Shown piece by piece: positions 17,912 through 25,663 of a DNA stretch of 41,462 nt (the first letter of the stretch is position 1; each line of letters opens with the position of its first letter). Location: positions 1 to 41,462 of the forward strand of contig JAJYMS010000216.1 of NCBI GenBank assembly GCA_021786825.1, in the 5' to 3' direction. Source of the DNA: Bacillota bacterium. GTDB lineage: Bacteria; Bacillota; Sulfobacillia; JAMDAP01; JAJYMS01. Position numbers and translations under genes: made by a program. The notes below the pieces were generated by a model that had not been told where the DNA came from, did no database searches, and was given only the letters and a program-made list of their open reading frames with translations.

Positions 17912-18457
17912 CTGGAACCCGTTGGTTTTCACGCGACCACCATCATCGCCGTGCGGCGGGGTCCCCGGGGGGCGATGGCGGGTGACGGCCAGGTGACCCT
18001 CGGACAGGCGACGATCATGAAGCACCAGGCCAAGAAGGTCCGCCGGATCTACCAGGGGCAGGTGGTGGCGGGATTCGCCGGTTCGGTGGCCGACGCCCTG
18101 GCCTTGTTTGACAAGTTCGAGGGGCGGCTGCAGGAGTTTCACGGCAACCTGCTGCGGGCGGCGGTGGAGCTCGCCAAAGAATGGCGGACCGACCGGGTCC
18201 TGCGCCGCCTGGAGGCCATGTTGGTGGTGATGAACCGGGAGCAGTTGCTGGTGCTTTCAGGCACCGGCGAGATCATCGAACCGGACGACGGGGTCGCCGC
18301 CGTCGGTTCGGGCGGGCCTTATGCCCTGGCGGCGGCCCGGGCCCTGGTCCGGCACACCGAGCTGGCGCCGGGGGAGATCGCCCGGGAGGCCTTGCGGATG
18401 GCCGCCGAGATCTGCGTCTACACCAACGATCAGATCACCGTGGAGGAAATCGGATGA
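17912..18457 (+). CDS. hslV: ATP-dependent protease peptidase subunit HslV (ClpQ), apparent CTG start
   Basis: Proteasome-like threonine protease that forms a double hexamer capped by HslU. The mature chain would start at Thr9 (TTIIAVRRG), preceded by a short propeptide ending GFHA, similar to Thermotoga HslV (KFHG before TTI). Other family motifs are [30 protein letters not shown] and YALAAARAL. No ATG, GTG or TTG exists in frame between the xerC stop and Thr9; the next is GTG 17951, which would delete the catalytic Thr. CTG 17912 sits 7 bases after AAGGGGG, so I infer a CTG start and 181 residues. The end overlaps hslU by ATGA. Confidence 0.93.
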   Translation: MEPVGFHATTIIAVRRGPRGAMAGDGQVTLGQATIMKHQAKKVRRIYQGQVVAGFAGSVADALALFDKFEGRLQEFHGNLLRAAVELAKEWRTDRVLRRLEAMLVVMNREQLLVLSGTGEIIEPDDGVAAVGSGGPYALAAARALVRHTELAPGEIAREALRMAAEICVYTNDQITVEEIG

Positions 18458-19869
18458 GCGAGGTCCCTTCTGTCCAGGACCTGACCCCGCGTCAGATCGT
18501 GGCGGCTCTCGACCGCTACATCGTGGGTCAGGCGCAGGCCAAGAAAGCGGTCGCCATCGCCCTGCGCAACCGCTACCGGCGCCGGCGCCTGCAGGGCGAG
18601 ATTCTGGACGAGATTCACCCTAAGAACATCCTGATGATCGGACCCACGGGGGTTGGCAAGACCGAAATCGCCCGGCGTCTGGCGAGGCTGTGCAACGCCC
18701 CCTTTGTCAAGGTGGAGGCGACCAAGTTTACGGAGGTGGGCTATGTCGGGCGCGACGTGGACTCCATGGTCCGCGACCTGGTCGAGACGTCCATCCGCAT
18801 GGTGAAGTCGGAAAAACTCACCGAGGTTGCGGAGCAGGCGCAGCGCCTGGGGGAGGAGAGGCTGCTGGATGTGCTGTTGCCGCGCCCCCGGCGGGAAACC
18901 CCGCGCCACCCATTGGAAGCCCTCTTCGGAGGTCTCGGGGAGCAGAAGGGCAAGGAGGACGCCGACGAACCGGGGCGGGAGGCCGACGTGGAGCGGGAAC
19001 GAGAGCTCCTGCGCCGCCGGCTGGAGCTCGGTTTCATGGAGGACCAGTTGGTCGAGGTGGAAGTGGAAGACAACCTGCCGCCGATGGTGGAGGTCTTTTC
19101 CGGCGCCGGGGTAGAGGAGATGGGGGTCAACTTCCAGGACCTGCTGGGGGGGATGCTGCCCCGCCGGAAGAAGAGGCGGCGGGTAACGGTGGCTGAGGCC
19201 AGAAAGATCCTGACCCAGGAAGAGGCCCAAAAACTCATCGACCTTGACCGGGTCAGCGCCGAGGCGGTGGCCAGGGCAGAGCAGACGGGGATCGTCTTCA
19301 TCGACGAGCTGGATAAGATCGCGGGCAAGGAATACCAGAGCGGGCCGGACGTCTCCCGCGAGGGAGTGCAGCGCGACATCCTGCCGATCATCGAGGGCTC
19401 GACGGTGATGACCAAGTACGGCCCGGTCAAGACCGATCACATTCTGTTCATCGCCGCGGGCGCGTTCCACGTTTCCAAGCCTTCCGACCTGATCCCGGAG
19501 TTGCAAGGGCGGCTGCCGATCAGGGTGGAGTTGCAAAGCCTTACCCGGGAGGACTTCAAGCGGATCCTGACCGAACCGCAATCGGCCCTCGTGCGGCAGT
19601 ACACCGAACTCCTGGCCGCCGACGGGGTCGCGGTCACCTTCGACGAGTCCGGGATCGAGGAGATCGCGGAGGTCGCCCACCGCGTGAACCTCCAGACCGA
19701 GAACATCGGGGCGCGCCGGTTGCACACGGTGATGGAAAAGGTTCTGGAGGAGATTTCCTACGAGGCTCCGGAAGTTCCCCAGAGGACAGTCACAGTGGAT
19801 CAGGCTTACGTCAGACAGAGGCTGGAGGGAATCATCGGGGACCAGGACTTGAGTCGCTACATCCTTTAG
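18454..19869 (+). CDS. hslU: ATP-dependent protease ATPase subunit HslU (ClpY)
   Basis: AAA+ unfoldase partner of HslV, 471 residues. It opens with [17 protein letters not shown], then Walker A GPTGVGKT (63-70) and the pore-loop region [18 protein letters not shown]. The inserted I domain runs from about residue 110 to 240. Walker B is [12 protein letters not shown], the sensor region includes [16 protein letters not shown], and the C terminus ends RYIL, which in the family docks into HslV. ATG 18454 overlaps the hslV stop as ATGA, so the subunits are translationally coupled. A longer in-frame extension to 18181 lies wholly inside hslV and is rejected. Confidence 0.97.
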   Translation: MSEVPSVQDLTPRQIVAALDRYIVGQAQAKKAVAIALRNRYRRRRLQGEILDEIHPKNILMIGPTGVGKTEIARRLARLCNAPFVKVEATKFTEVGYVGRDVDSMVRDLVETSIRMVKSEKLTEVAEQAQRLGEERLLDVLLPRPRRETPRHPLEALFGGLGEQKGKEDADEPGREADVERERELLRRRLELGFMEDQLVEVEVEDNLPPMVEVFSGAGVEEMGVNFQDLLGGMLPRRKKRRRVTVAEARKILTQEEAQKLIDLDRVSAEAVARAEQTGIVFIDELDKIAGKEYQSGPDVSREGVQRDILPIIEGSTVMTKYGPVKTDHILFIAAGAFHVSKPSDLIPELQGRLPIRVELQSLTREDFKRILTEPQSALVRQYTELLAADGVAVTFDESGIEEIAEVAHRVNLQTENIGARRLHTVMEKVLEEISYEAPEVPQRTVTVDQAYVRQRLEGIIGDQDLSRYIL

Positions 19870-19899
19870 ACTAGATCAGGACCAGAGAGGAGACGGAGA

Positions 19900-20682
19900 T
19901 TGGACATGCAGAATTTGTTGGACAAAACCCGCCGTATTAACCGGCTCCTGCAGAAGACAGGCCACCAGGTGAACTTCGACGAGGTGGCCAGGGTGCTTTC
20001 CGAGATCATGAACGCCAACGTATACGTGGTGAGCCGCAAGGGAAAGGTGCTGGGTCACGCCCTGATCGAGCACTTCGAGTGCGACATCATGGTGGACGAG
20101 GTGTTGCGCCAGGGCACCTTCCCCGATGACTATAGCCAGCGGCTGTTGAAGATCGATGAGACCTCGCCCAACGTCACCCAGGAGGGGCGCAGCTGCGTCT
20201 TTAAGAAGGAAGAGGCCTGTTTGTACACCGGCAAGGTCACCACGCTGGTGCCCATCAACGGCGGCGGCGAGCGCCTGGGGACCCTGATCGTCGCGCGGTT
20301 CGAGGGTGAGTTCGACCACGAGGACCTCATCATCGCCGAGTACGGCGCGACTGTGGTGGGCATGGAGATTCTCCGGTCCAAGTCCGAGGAACTGGAGGAG
20401 GAGGCTCGTCGGCGGGCAGCCGTGCAGGTAGCCATTGGGACCCTCTCCTACTCCGAGCTGGAGGCGGTGCAGCACATCTTCGATGAACTGGAAGGCACCG
20501 AGGGGCTCCTGGTGGCGTCCAAGATCGCCGACCGGGTGGGGATTACCCGTTCGGTCATCGTCAACGCGCTGCGAAAGTTTGAGAGCGCCGGGGTGATCGA
20601 GTCCCGTTCCCTGGGGATGAAGGGAACCCACATCAAGGTTCTCAACGACCGCCTGATCCCCGAACTGAAGAAACTTCGCTAG
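19900..20682 (+). CDS. codY: GTP-sensing global transcriptional regulator CodY
   Basis: Bacillota regulator that senses branched-chain amino acids (and GTP in many species) and represses stationary-phase genes. It is 260 residues, the family length, beginning with [14 protein letters not shown]. The GAF-type ligand domain covers about 1-155, with [19 protein letters not shown] and GTLIVARF. The C-terminal winged helix holds [28 protein letters not shown], whose middle matches the conserved DNA-recognition helix. TTG 19900 or ATG 19906 could start it; GAGAGGAG favours TTG and the GGAG at 19895 favours ATG. In Bacillus it likewise follows hslVU and precedes flagellar genes. Confidence 0.96.
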   Translation: MDMQNLLDKTRRINRLLQKTGHQVNFDEVARVLSEIMNANVYVVSRKGKVLGHALIEHFECDIMVDEVLRQGTFPDDYSQRLLKIDETSPNVTQEGRSCVFKKEEACLYTGKVTTLVPINGGGERLGTLIVARFEGEFDHEDLIIAEYGATVVGMEILRSKSEELEEEARRRAAVQVAIGTLSYSELEAVQHIFDELEGTEGLLVASKIADRVGITRSVIVNALRKFESAGVIESRSLGMKGTHIKVLNDRLIPELKKLR

Positions 20683-20688
20683 TCCCGC

Positions 20689-20768
20689 GCGCGCCTCGCG
20701 GCGCGCCCGGTAGCGGATGTTGTCGGTTGGCGTCACCCCCGCGGGGGCCGCCTCGACAGGAAACCGAC
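20689..20768 (+). other. Structured intergenic RNA region with alternative pairings, between codY and its terminator
   Basis: Three elements stand out. GCGCGCC (20689-20695) and GGCGCGC (20700-20706) form a perfect 7-base-pair hairpin with a TCGC loop. TGTCG (20721-20725) can pair with CGACA (20754-20758), enclosing GGCG/CGCC and CCCC/GGGG stems. Alternatively GTCGGTT (20722-20728) pairs with AACCGAC (20762-20768). The last two use the same left strand and exclude each other. An intrinsic terminator follows at once. It may be just a stable codY 3' end, or a leader-type switch; no known riboswitch core was recognised. Confidence 0.45.
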
Positions 20769-20769
20769 T

Positions 20770-20805
20770 CCTACCCGGTGAAGAATACCCGGGTAGGATT
20801 TTTTT
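20770..20805 (+). terminator. Intrinsic terminator between codY and flgB
   Basis: CCTACCCGG (20770-20778) and CCGGGTAGG (20789-20797) form a perfect 9-base-pair stem with a 10-base loop, followed by A and seven T. This is the clearest terminator in the window and separates the housekeeping run from the flagellar cluster. Confidence 0.9.
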
Positions 20806-20819
20806 GCCACGGCAGCCCT

Positions 20820-20917
20820 GAAATTTGTGGACGGTTTGGCAAGATCGACCAAGGAATTGACAGGATTTTGGGGAAGCGCGTCGAACTGACTCAGTTAAAG
20901 GTGGGCTGATTGTCGAA
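20820..20917 (+). promoter_or_regulatory. Candidate promoter/operator region of the flagellar cluster
   Basis: After the terminator come GAAATTTGTGG (20820-20830, also found before the HD-GYP gene), a TTGACA -35-like hexamer (20857-20862) inside AGGAATTGACA, a one-mismatch box CGTCGAA (20879-20885) and an exact Spo0A core TGTCGAA (20911-20917), 15 bases before the flgB GTG. I see no good -10 at 17 bases from TTGACA. AGGAATT could instead be a sigma-H -35 with a weak GAAG -10. No sigma-D sequence was found. The promoter is therefore inferred from the preceding terminator more than from consensus. Confidence 0.4.
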
Positions 20918-20932
20918 AAAGGGGGTGAGCGC

Positions 20933-21361
20933 GTGGACCTACTCGGCCGACTGCTCAGTGAGCCAGCCACCACGGCACTGGAGAAAGCTCTGGACGCCGC
21001 GGCGCTGCGACACCAGGCGACGGCTAACAACCTCGCCAACGTGAATACACCCGGTTTTAAACGCACCCGGGTCGGGTTCGAGGACGAACTGGAGGGAGCC
21101 CTGGAGGCGCTGGGCGGCGGCGAACTGCCGCAACCGGCGGCCGCGGTGGAGCGGCCGGCGGCTTGGGCCGCCCTGCAAGGACTGACTCCCCGGGTGGTGA
21201 AGGAAACCGCCACGAGCCTCCGCAACGACGGCAACAACGTCGACGTGGAGAACGAACTGGCCCTGCTAAACCAAAACACCCTCTGGTACGCAGCCCTGTC
21301 CCGGCAACTGACCATCCAGTTCTCCTTGCTCCGGCAGGTCATCACGGAAGGGAGGCGGTAG
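20933..21361 (+). CDS. flgB: Flagellar basal-body rod protein FlgB
   Basis: Proximal rod subunit exported through the flagellar type III apparatus. At 142 residues it has the rod-protein N-terminal motif QATANNLANVNTPGFKRTRVGFE, and the C-terminal part (NNVDVENELALLNQNTLWYAALSRQL) carries the matching heptad helix. GTG 20933 follows GGGGGTGAG by a normal distance. It is the first gene of the long flagellar cluster and lies 128 bases after the terminator. flgC begins 2 bases after the stop. Confidence 0.95.
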   Translation: MDLLGRLLSEPATTALEKALDAAALRHQATANNLANVNTPGFKRTRVGFEDELEGALEALGGGELPQPAAAVERPAAWAALQGLTPRVVKETATSLRNDGNNVDVENELALLNQNTLWYAALSRQLTIQFSLLRQVITEGRR

Positions 21362-21363
21362 CG

Positions 21364-21864
21364 GTGCGACTGTTTCACTCCTTCGACATCAGCGCCTCCG
21401 GGTTGACCGCCGAGCGCCTGCGGATGGACATCATCGCCAACAACCTGGCCAACGCCAACACCACCCGCACCGCCGCGGGAGGGCCCTACCGGCGAGAGGT
21501 CCCGGTTTTCGCGGCCCGGGAGCCGCAGGACTTTATGAGCGTGCTGGCCCGGGCGGCGGGCACGGGCTACCTGGCCGGCGGAATGCTGCCAGGCGGGAAC
21601 CTGCCGGGGGGTTTTTCCGAGGCCGGGATCGGCGAGGGAGTCCGGGTGGTCGGCATCGCCCAGGACCCGAGCCCGCTCCGGCTGCGCTACGCCCCCGGGA
21701 ATCCGGACGCCAACGCCGACGGCTACGTGGCTGAGCCCAACGTGAACACGGTGACCGAAATGGTCGACCTCATTTCCGCCTCGCGGGCCTATGAGGCTAA
21801 CCTGGCGGCGCTGGACGCCGCCAAGGGGATGACCCAGCGGGCCATCGACATCGCGCGGGTCTAG
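21364..21864 (+). CDS. flgC: Flagellar basal-body rod protein FlgC
   Basis: Proximal rod subunit, 166 residues. The N-terminal motif is SFDISASGLTAERLRMDIIANNLANANTTRT, with the usual C-terminal EPNVNTVTEMVDLISASRAYEANLAAL. GTG 21364 lies 7 bases after AAGGGAGGCGG; longer in-frame readings to 21163 overlap flgB and are not coding. Residues about 60-85 contain a glycine-rich loop (YLAGGMLPGGNLPGGF), longer than in most FlgC proteins. fliE follows after an 18-base gap. Confidence 0.95.
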   Translation: MRLFHSFDISASGLTAERLRMDIIANNLANANTTRTAAGGPYRREVPVFAAREPQDFMSVLARAAGTGYLAGGMLPGGNLPGGFSEAGIGEGVRVVGIAQDPSPLRLRYAPGNPDANADGYVAEPNVNTVTEMVDLISASRAYEANLAALDAAKGMTQRAIDIARV

Positions 21865-21882
21865 CTCCTGGGAGGGTGAGAG

Positions 21883-22218
21883 ATGGCAGCAGGACCGATC
21901 GATCCCATCAAACCCCTGGCGGGCTTTCCCGGGCTGGACCCGGTCCGCACGGCGGGCGGGGCCGGGGCCGCGGGCGGGGCCCAGGGAGGGCAAACGGCCC
22001 GTCCCTTCAGCGAGGTGCTGTCGGACGCCCTGTCGCAGGTGAACCAGCTCCAGTTGGAGGCCGACCGCCAGAGCATGCTGCTGGCGACCGGCCAGGCCGG
22101 TGAAATCCATAGCGTGATGATCGCCGCGGAGAAGGCGGAACTGGCCCTGCAGCTGACCCTTCAGTTGCGGAACAAGGCCCTGGAGGCCTACCAGGAGATC
22201 ATGCGCATGCAGGTCTAA
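21883..22218 (+). CDS. fliE: Flagellar hook-basal body complex protein FliE
   Basis: Adaptor that links the MS ring to the rod and is exported first. At 111 residues it is normal in size. The N-terminal third is low-complexity and rich in Gly/Ala (AGGAGAAGGAQGGQ). The conserved C-terminal region has FSEVLSDALSQVNQLQLEADRQS, IHSVMIAAEKAELALQLTLQLRNKALEAYQEIMRMQV, ending at the usual MRMQV. ATG 21883 follows GGGAGGGTGAG. The glycine stretch may be a flexible linker. Confidence 0.95.
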   Translation: MAAGPIDPIKPLAGFPGLDPVRTAGGAGAAGGAQGGQTARPFSEVLSDALSQVNQLQLEADRQSMLLATGQAGEIHSVMIAAEKAELALQLTLQLRNKALEAYQEIMRMQV

Positions 22219-22259
22219 GCCCTGACAACGCCCGGTGACGGGAAGGAGCGAAGTCCGTA

Positions 22260-23849
22260 TTGGTCGACAACGCGAGGCTAGGGTTGGCCAATCTGTGGAA
22301 GAACCTCAACCGCAGGCAGCGGGGCATCGTGATCGGCTCCGCGGCACTGATCCTTGTTTCCCTCATCATCGTTTCCACCACCGTCGCCAACCGTCCGGAC
22401 TACGTCACCCTTTACAACAAGCTCGACCCCAACGACGCCGGCGAAATCGTCCAAAAACTCACTGAGAAAAAGATTTCTTACCAGATCTCGCCCGACGGCT
22501 CCGGCATCCTGGTCCCCGCCAAGGACGTCTACGCGGTCCGCTGGTCCCTGGCCGCCGACGGGCTTCCCAAAGGGGGCGGGGTCGGTTACGAGATTTTTGA
22601 CAAGACCAACCTTGGAGCGACCGACTGGGAGCGCCGGGTTAACTACATCCGGGCCCTGCAGGGGGAACTGGAGCGGACCTTCCGCCAGATGGAGGGCGTC
22701 GAGCAGGCCAAGGTGCTGATCGCCCTGCCTGAGCAGAGCCTGTTCGTCCGGGCACAGAAGCCGACCACCGCCTCGGTGGTCTTGAGGCTGAAGCCGGGGT
22801 TGGAGTTAGACAACAGCCAGATCCGCGGGATCGTGCTGCTGATCACCCACTCGGTGGAGGGCTTGAAACCGAACCAGGTGACGGTGGTGGATGTCCACGG
22901 CCGGTTGCTGACCGCGGGCATCGACCTCAACGACGACAACCCGAGCTTGTCAGGCGGCAACAGCAGGCTGGACACGCAGCGCAAGTTCCAGAAGGACCTG
23001 GAGCATAACCTGCAGACCCTTCTGGAGCAGGTGCTGGGGCCCGGCAATGTGGTTGCCCGGGTTAACGCGGAGTTGAACTTCGACCAGAAGACCACCGAGA
23101 ACACCCTGTTCCGGTCGCCTTTTCAGAACGGCCAGGGGTTGCTGACGTCGCTGCAGGAGCTGCAGGAGACCTTCCGCGGGACGACCGGGGGTGGGGGGGT
23201 CCCGGGGGTCCAGTCCAACACCGCGGGCCAGACTCCTAACACCCCGGAGTACCAGGCGGCCAACCCCTCCGGCAACAGCCAGTCTGACAAGTCGTCACGC
23301 ACGGCCACCTACGCGGTGGACCAGGTCAAGGAGAACCTGGTGGTGGCGCCCGGCAGCGTCCGTCGCCTTTCGGTTTCGGTGGTGGTCAACCGGAACCTCA
23401 GCGCCACTGAAAAGGGCGCCATCGAGAAGATGGTGGCGGCCACCATCGGGTCTGACTCGAAGCGGGACGACCAGATCAACGTGACCGGGCTGCCTTTCAA
23501 CACCCAGCTTGCCGACCAGACGCGCGCGGCCCTGGAGGCGGACGCGAAGGCCCGGGCGACCACGACTCGCAACCTGTACATCGCCCTGGGGGCAGGGCTG
23601 CTCCTCACCCTCTTCGCCTTCCGGTCGCTGGCCCGGCGCGCGCGCGGCCTGAGCGCCGGGCAGATGGCCCTCGGCCCGGGCGGCACCATGGCGGTTCACA
23701 TGCCGCTGCCGCCACCCGAGCCGACGATTCCCCTGACGCCCGAGGAAATGGAGCGCGATCGGCTCAAGAAGGAGATCCACAAGCTGGCTAACCAGAAGCC
23801 CGAGGACGTCGCCAACTTGCTCAAGACCTGGCTTTCGGAGGAGCAATGA
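22260..23849 (+). CDS. fliF: Flagellar MS-ring protein FliF
   Basis: Forms the MS ring in the cytoplasmic membrane, the base on which rod, switch and export gate assemble. It is 529 residues with a first membrane helix at about 22-42 and a second at about 437-457 (YIALGAGLLLTLFAF). The YscJ-like periplasmic domain includes LYNKLDPNDAGEIVQKL and RVNYIRALQGELERTF. The last 40 residues (ERDRLKKEIHKLANQKPEDVANLLKTWLSEE) are the FliG-binding tail. TTG 22260 has AAGGAG upstream. It is 41 bases from fliE and 44 bases before fliG. Confidence 0.96.
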   Translation: MVDNARLGLANLWKNLNRRQRGIVIGSAALILVSLIIVSTTVANRPDYVTLYNKLDPNDAGEIVQKLTEKKISYQISPDGSGILVPAKDVYAVRWSLAADGLPKGGGVGYEIFDKTNLGATDWERRVNYIRALQGELERTFRQMEGVEQAKVLIALPEQSLFVRAQKPTTASVVLRLKPGLELDNSQIRGIVLLITHSVEGLKPNQVTVVDVHGRLLTAGIDLNDDNPSLSGGNSRLDTQRKFQKDLEHNLQTLLEQVLGPGNVVARVNAELNFDQKTTENTLFRSPFQNGQGLLTSLQELQETFRGTTGGGGVPGVQSNTAGQTPNTPEYQAANPSGNSQSDKSSRTATYAVDQVKENLVVAPGSVRRLSVSVVVNRNLSATEKGAIEKMVAATIGSDSKRDDQINVTGLPFNTQLADQTRAALEADAKARATTTRNLYIALGAGLLLTLFAFRSLARRARGLSAGQMALGPGGTMAVHMPLPPPEPTIPLTPEEMERDRLKKEIHKLANQKPEDVANLLKTWLSEEQ

Positions 23850-23893
23850 GAACGCGTGCGGCTCCCTGAAGGTGGTGACCCCCGATACCTACC

Positions 23894-24916
23894 ATGCGTC
23901 AGGCGCAAACCACCGGCCAGATCACCGGCCGGCAGAAGGCTGCCATCCTGCTGATCTCCCTTGGACCGGACGTCTCGGCCAAGGTGTTCAAGCATCTCCG
24001 TGAGGACGAGATCGAGCAACTGACGCTGGAGATCGCGGCGATCCGCCAGGTCGACAGCGGCGCGAGAGAGGCGGTCTACGAGGAGTTTCACCAGATGGCC
24101 CTGGCCAAGGAGTACATCAACCAGGGTGGCATCGAATACGCCAAGGAGTTGCTGGAACGGGCGCTCGGCAACCAGAAGGCCCTCGAGGTCATGCATCGCC
24201 TGACCGCCGCTTTGCAGGTGCGGCCGTTTGACTTTGTAAGGAAGACTGATCCCTCCCAATTACTGAGCTTCATCCAGAACGAGCACCCGCAGACGATCGC
24301 CCTGATCATGGCCTACCTGAGCCCCGAGCAATCCGCCATGGTCCTTTCCGCTCTCCCCACCGAGCGGCAGGCCGACGTGGCCCGCCGTATCGCGATCATG
24401 GACCGCACCTCGCCGGACATCCTGAAAGAGGTCGAGAAGGTGCTGGAACGCAAGCTTTCGGCCCTGGTGACCCAGGACTACACCTCGGCGGGAGGCGTCG
24501 ACACGGTGGTGGAGGTGCTTAACCGGGTCGACCGGACCACCGAGAAGACGATCATGGAGGCGCTGGAGGTACAGGACCCGGAACTGGCGGAGGAAATCAA
24601 GAAGCGGATGTTCCTCTTCGAGGACGTGGTATTGCTGGACAACCGCTCCGTGCAACGGGTGTTGCGCGAGGTGGATTTCTCCAAGGACCTCCCGCTGGCG
24701 CTCAAGGTCGCCTCGGAGGAAGTCAAGAAGAAGATCTTCTCCAACATTTCCAAACGCGCCGGCGAGAACCTCAAGGAAAACATGGACTTCCTCGGGCCGG
24801 TGCGGCTGCGTGACGTGGAAGAGGCCCAGCAGAAGGTCGTAAATATTATCCGCCGACTCGAGGAGGAGGGCGAGATCATCATCGCCCGCGGTGGAGGGGA
24901 CGAGATTGTTGTCTAG
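23894..24916 (+). CDS. fliG: Flagellar motor switch protein FliG
   Basis: C-ring protein that contacts FliF, FliM and the stator; 340 residues. The N domain starts with GRQKAAILLISLGPDVSAKVFKHL. The middle domain carries the EHPQTIAL motif that binds FliM, and the C domain holds the charged torque helix (SVQRVLREVDFSKDLPLALK) ending with IIRRLEEEGEI. ATG 23894 is the only sensible start, although its ribosome binding site (AAGGTGG) is rather far upstream. The 3' end overlaps fliH by about 11 bases. Confidence 0.96.
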   Translation: MRQAQTTGQITGRQKAAILLISLGPDVSAKVFKHLREDEIEQLTLEIAAIRQVDSGAREAVYEEFHQMALAKEYINQGGIEYAKELLERALGNQKALEVMHRLTAALQVRPFDFVRKTDPSQLLSFIQNEHPQTIALIMAYLSPEQSAMVLSALPTERQADVARRIAIMDRTSPDILKEVEKVLERKLSALVTQDYTSAGGVDTVVEVLNRVDRTTEKTIMEALEVQDPELAEEIKKRMFLFEDVVLLDNRSVQRVLREVDFSKDLPLALKVASEEVKKKIFSNISKRAGENLKENMDFLGPVRLRDVEEAQQKVVNIIRRLEEEGEIIIARGGGDEIVV

Positions 24917-25652
24917 CCCAATCATCAAGCGAGACCGACTGGTTTACGTCCCGTCCACGGCCCGGCACGAGACCGCGGCTTCCCGCGCCCCCTCGTCCGA
25001 ACCGTCGCCCGTGAACGGCGTCAAGGCGCGGGGGGCCGAGGCCGATGAACTGGCCATCGCCCGGGCGAAGGCCCAGCGCCTGCTGGCCGAGGCGAAGTCC
25101 CGCGCCGAGTTCCTCATCGACGACGCCTTGCGCGGCGCCGAGCGGCTGGCCGAGGAGGCCCGACGGGAGGGCCGGGAGCAGGGCCTTCGCGAGGCCGCCG
25201 AGCAGGCCCAGGCCGAGACGCGACGGGCCGGGGAAGAGGCGGCGGCGATCGTGGAAAAGGCCCGGCGCGACGCCGAGGCGCTCTTCCAACAGGAGCAGGC
25301 TGAGGCCGTCAGGCTGGCCCTGGCCGTCGCCAAGAAGATCATCGGCCGGGAGGCCCAGTTGGACCCGGAGGTGATGGCGGGACTGGTGCGGTCGGCCCTG
25401 GAGAGGGTCAAGGGCGCCGCCAGCGCCACGGTGAAGGTAGCCCCTGAACTGGTGGAAGCGACCGCGAGCCGGCAGGGTGCCTTCGGGGCCACCCGACTGG
25501 GAATCGGCGAGTGCCGGGTGGAGGGCGACCCGGGGCTGGAGCCGGGGGACTGCGTGACGGAGACCCCTAACGGCACCGTGGATCTCCGCCTGGACCGGCA
25601 ACTGGAGAAGTTCGCGACGGCGATCAGCGAGGTCAGGGAGCAAAAACCGTAG
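24906..25652 (+). CDS. fliH: Flagellar assembly protein FliH
   Basis: Stator-like regulator of the FliI export ATPase; cytoplasmic, about 248 residues. After a variable N terminus there is a long charged coiled coil from about 45 to 150 (ARAKAQRLLAEAKSRAEFLI, then RREGREQGLREAAEQAQAE), then the conserved C domain with AKKIIGREAQLDPEVMAGLV. TTG 24906 is preferred because GGAGGGG ends 6 bases before it; GTG 24891 lies before that site. fliI starts 11 bases after the stop. Confidence 0.9.
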   Translation: MLSSPIIKRDRLVYVPSTARHETAASRAPSSEPSPVNGVKARGAEADELAIARAKAQRLLAEAKSRAEFLIDDALRGAERLAEEARREGREQGLREAAEQAQAETRRAGEEAAAIVEKARRDAEALFQQEQAEAVRLALAVAKKIIGREAQLDPEVMAGLVRSALERVKGAASATVKVAPELVEATASRQGAFGATRLGIGECRVEGDPGLEPGDCVTETPNGTVDLRLDRQLEKFATAISEVREQKP

Positions 25653-25663
25653 GAGGTGACAGG

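Noticed and set aside
18181-18453. N-terminal extension of hslU
   Set aside because: It lies inside hslV in another frame; ATG 18454 matches the HslU N terminus and overlaps the hslV stop as ATGA.
20683-20932. c-di-GMP (GEMM) riboswitch before the flagellar genes
   Set aside because: I looked for the GEMM core and tetraloop-receptor pattern and did not find them; the structure present differs.
21381-21388. TTCGACA, a reverse-strand Spo0A core, inside flgC
   Set aside because: It is in coding sequence, encoding FDI in a conserved motif, so it is expected by chance.
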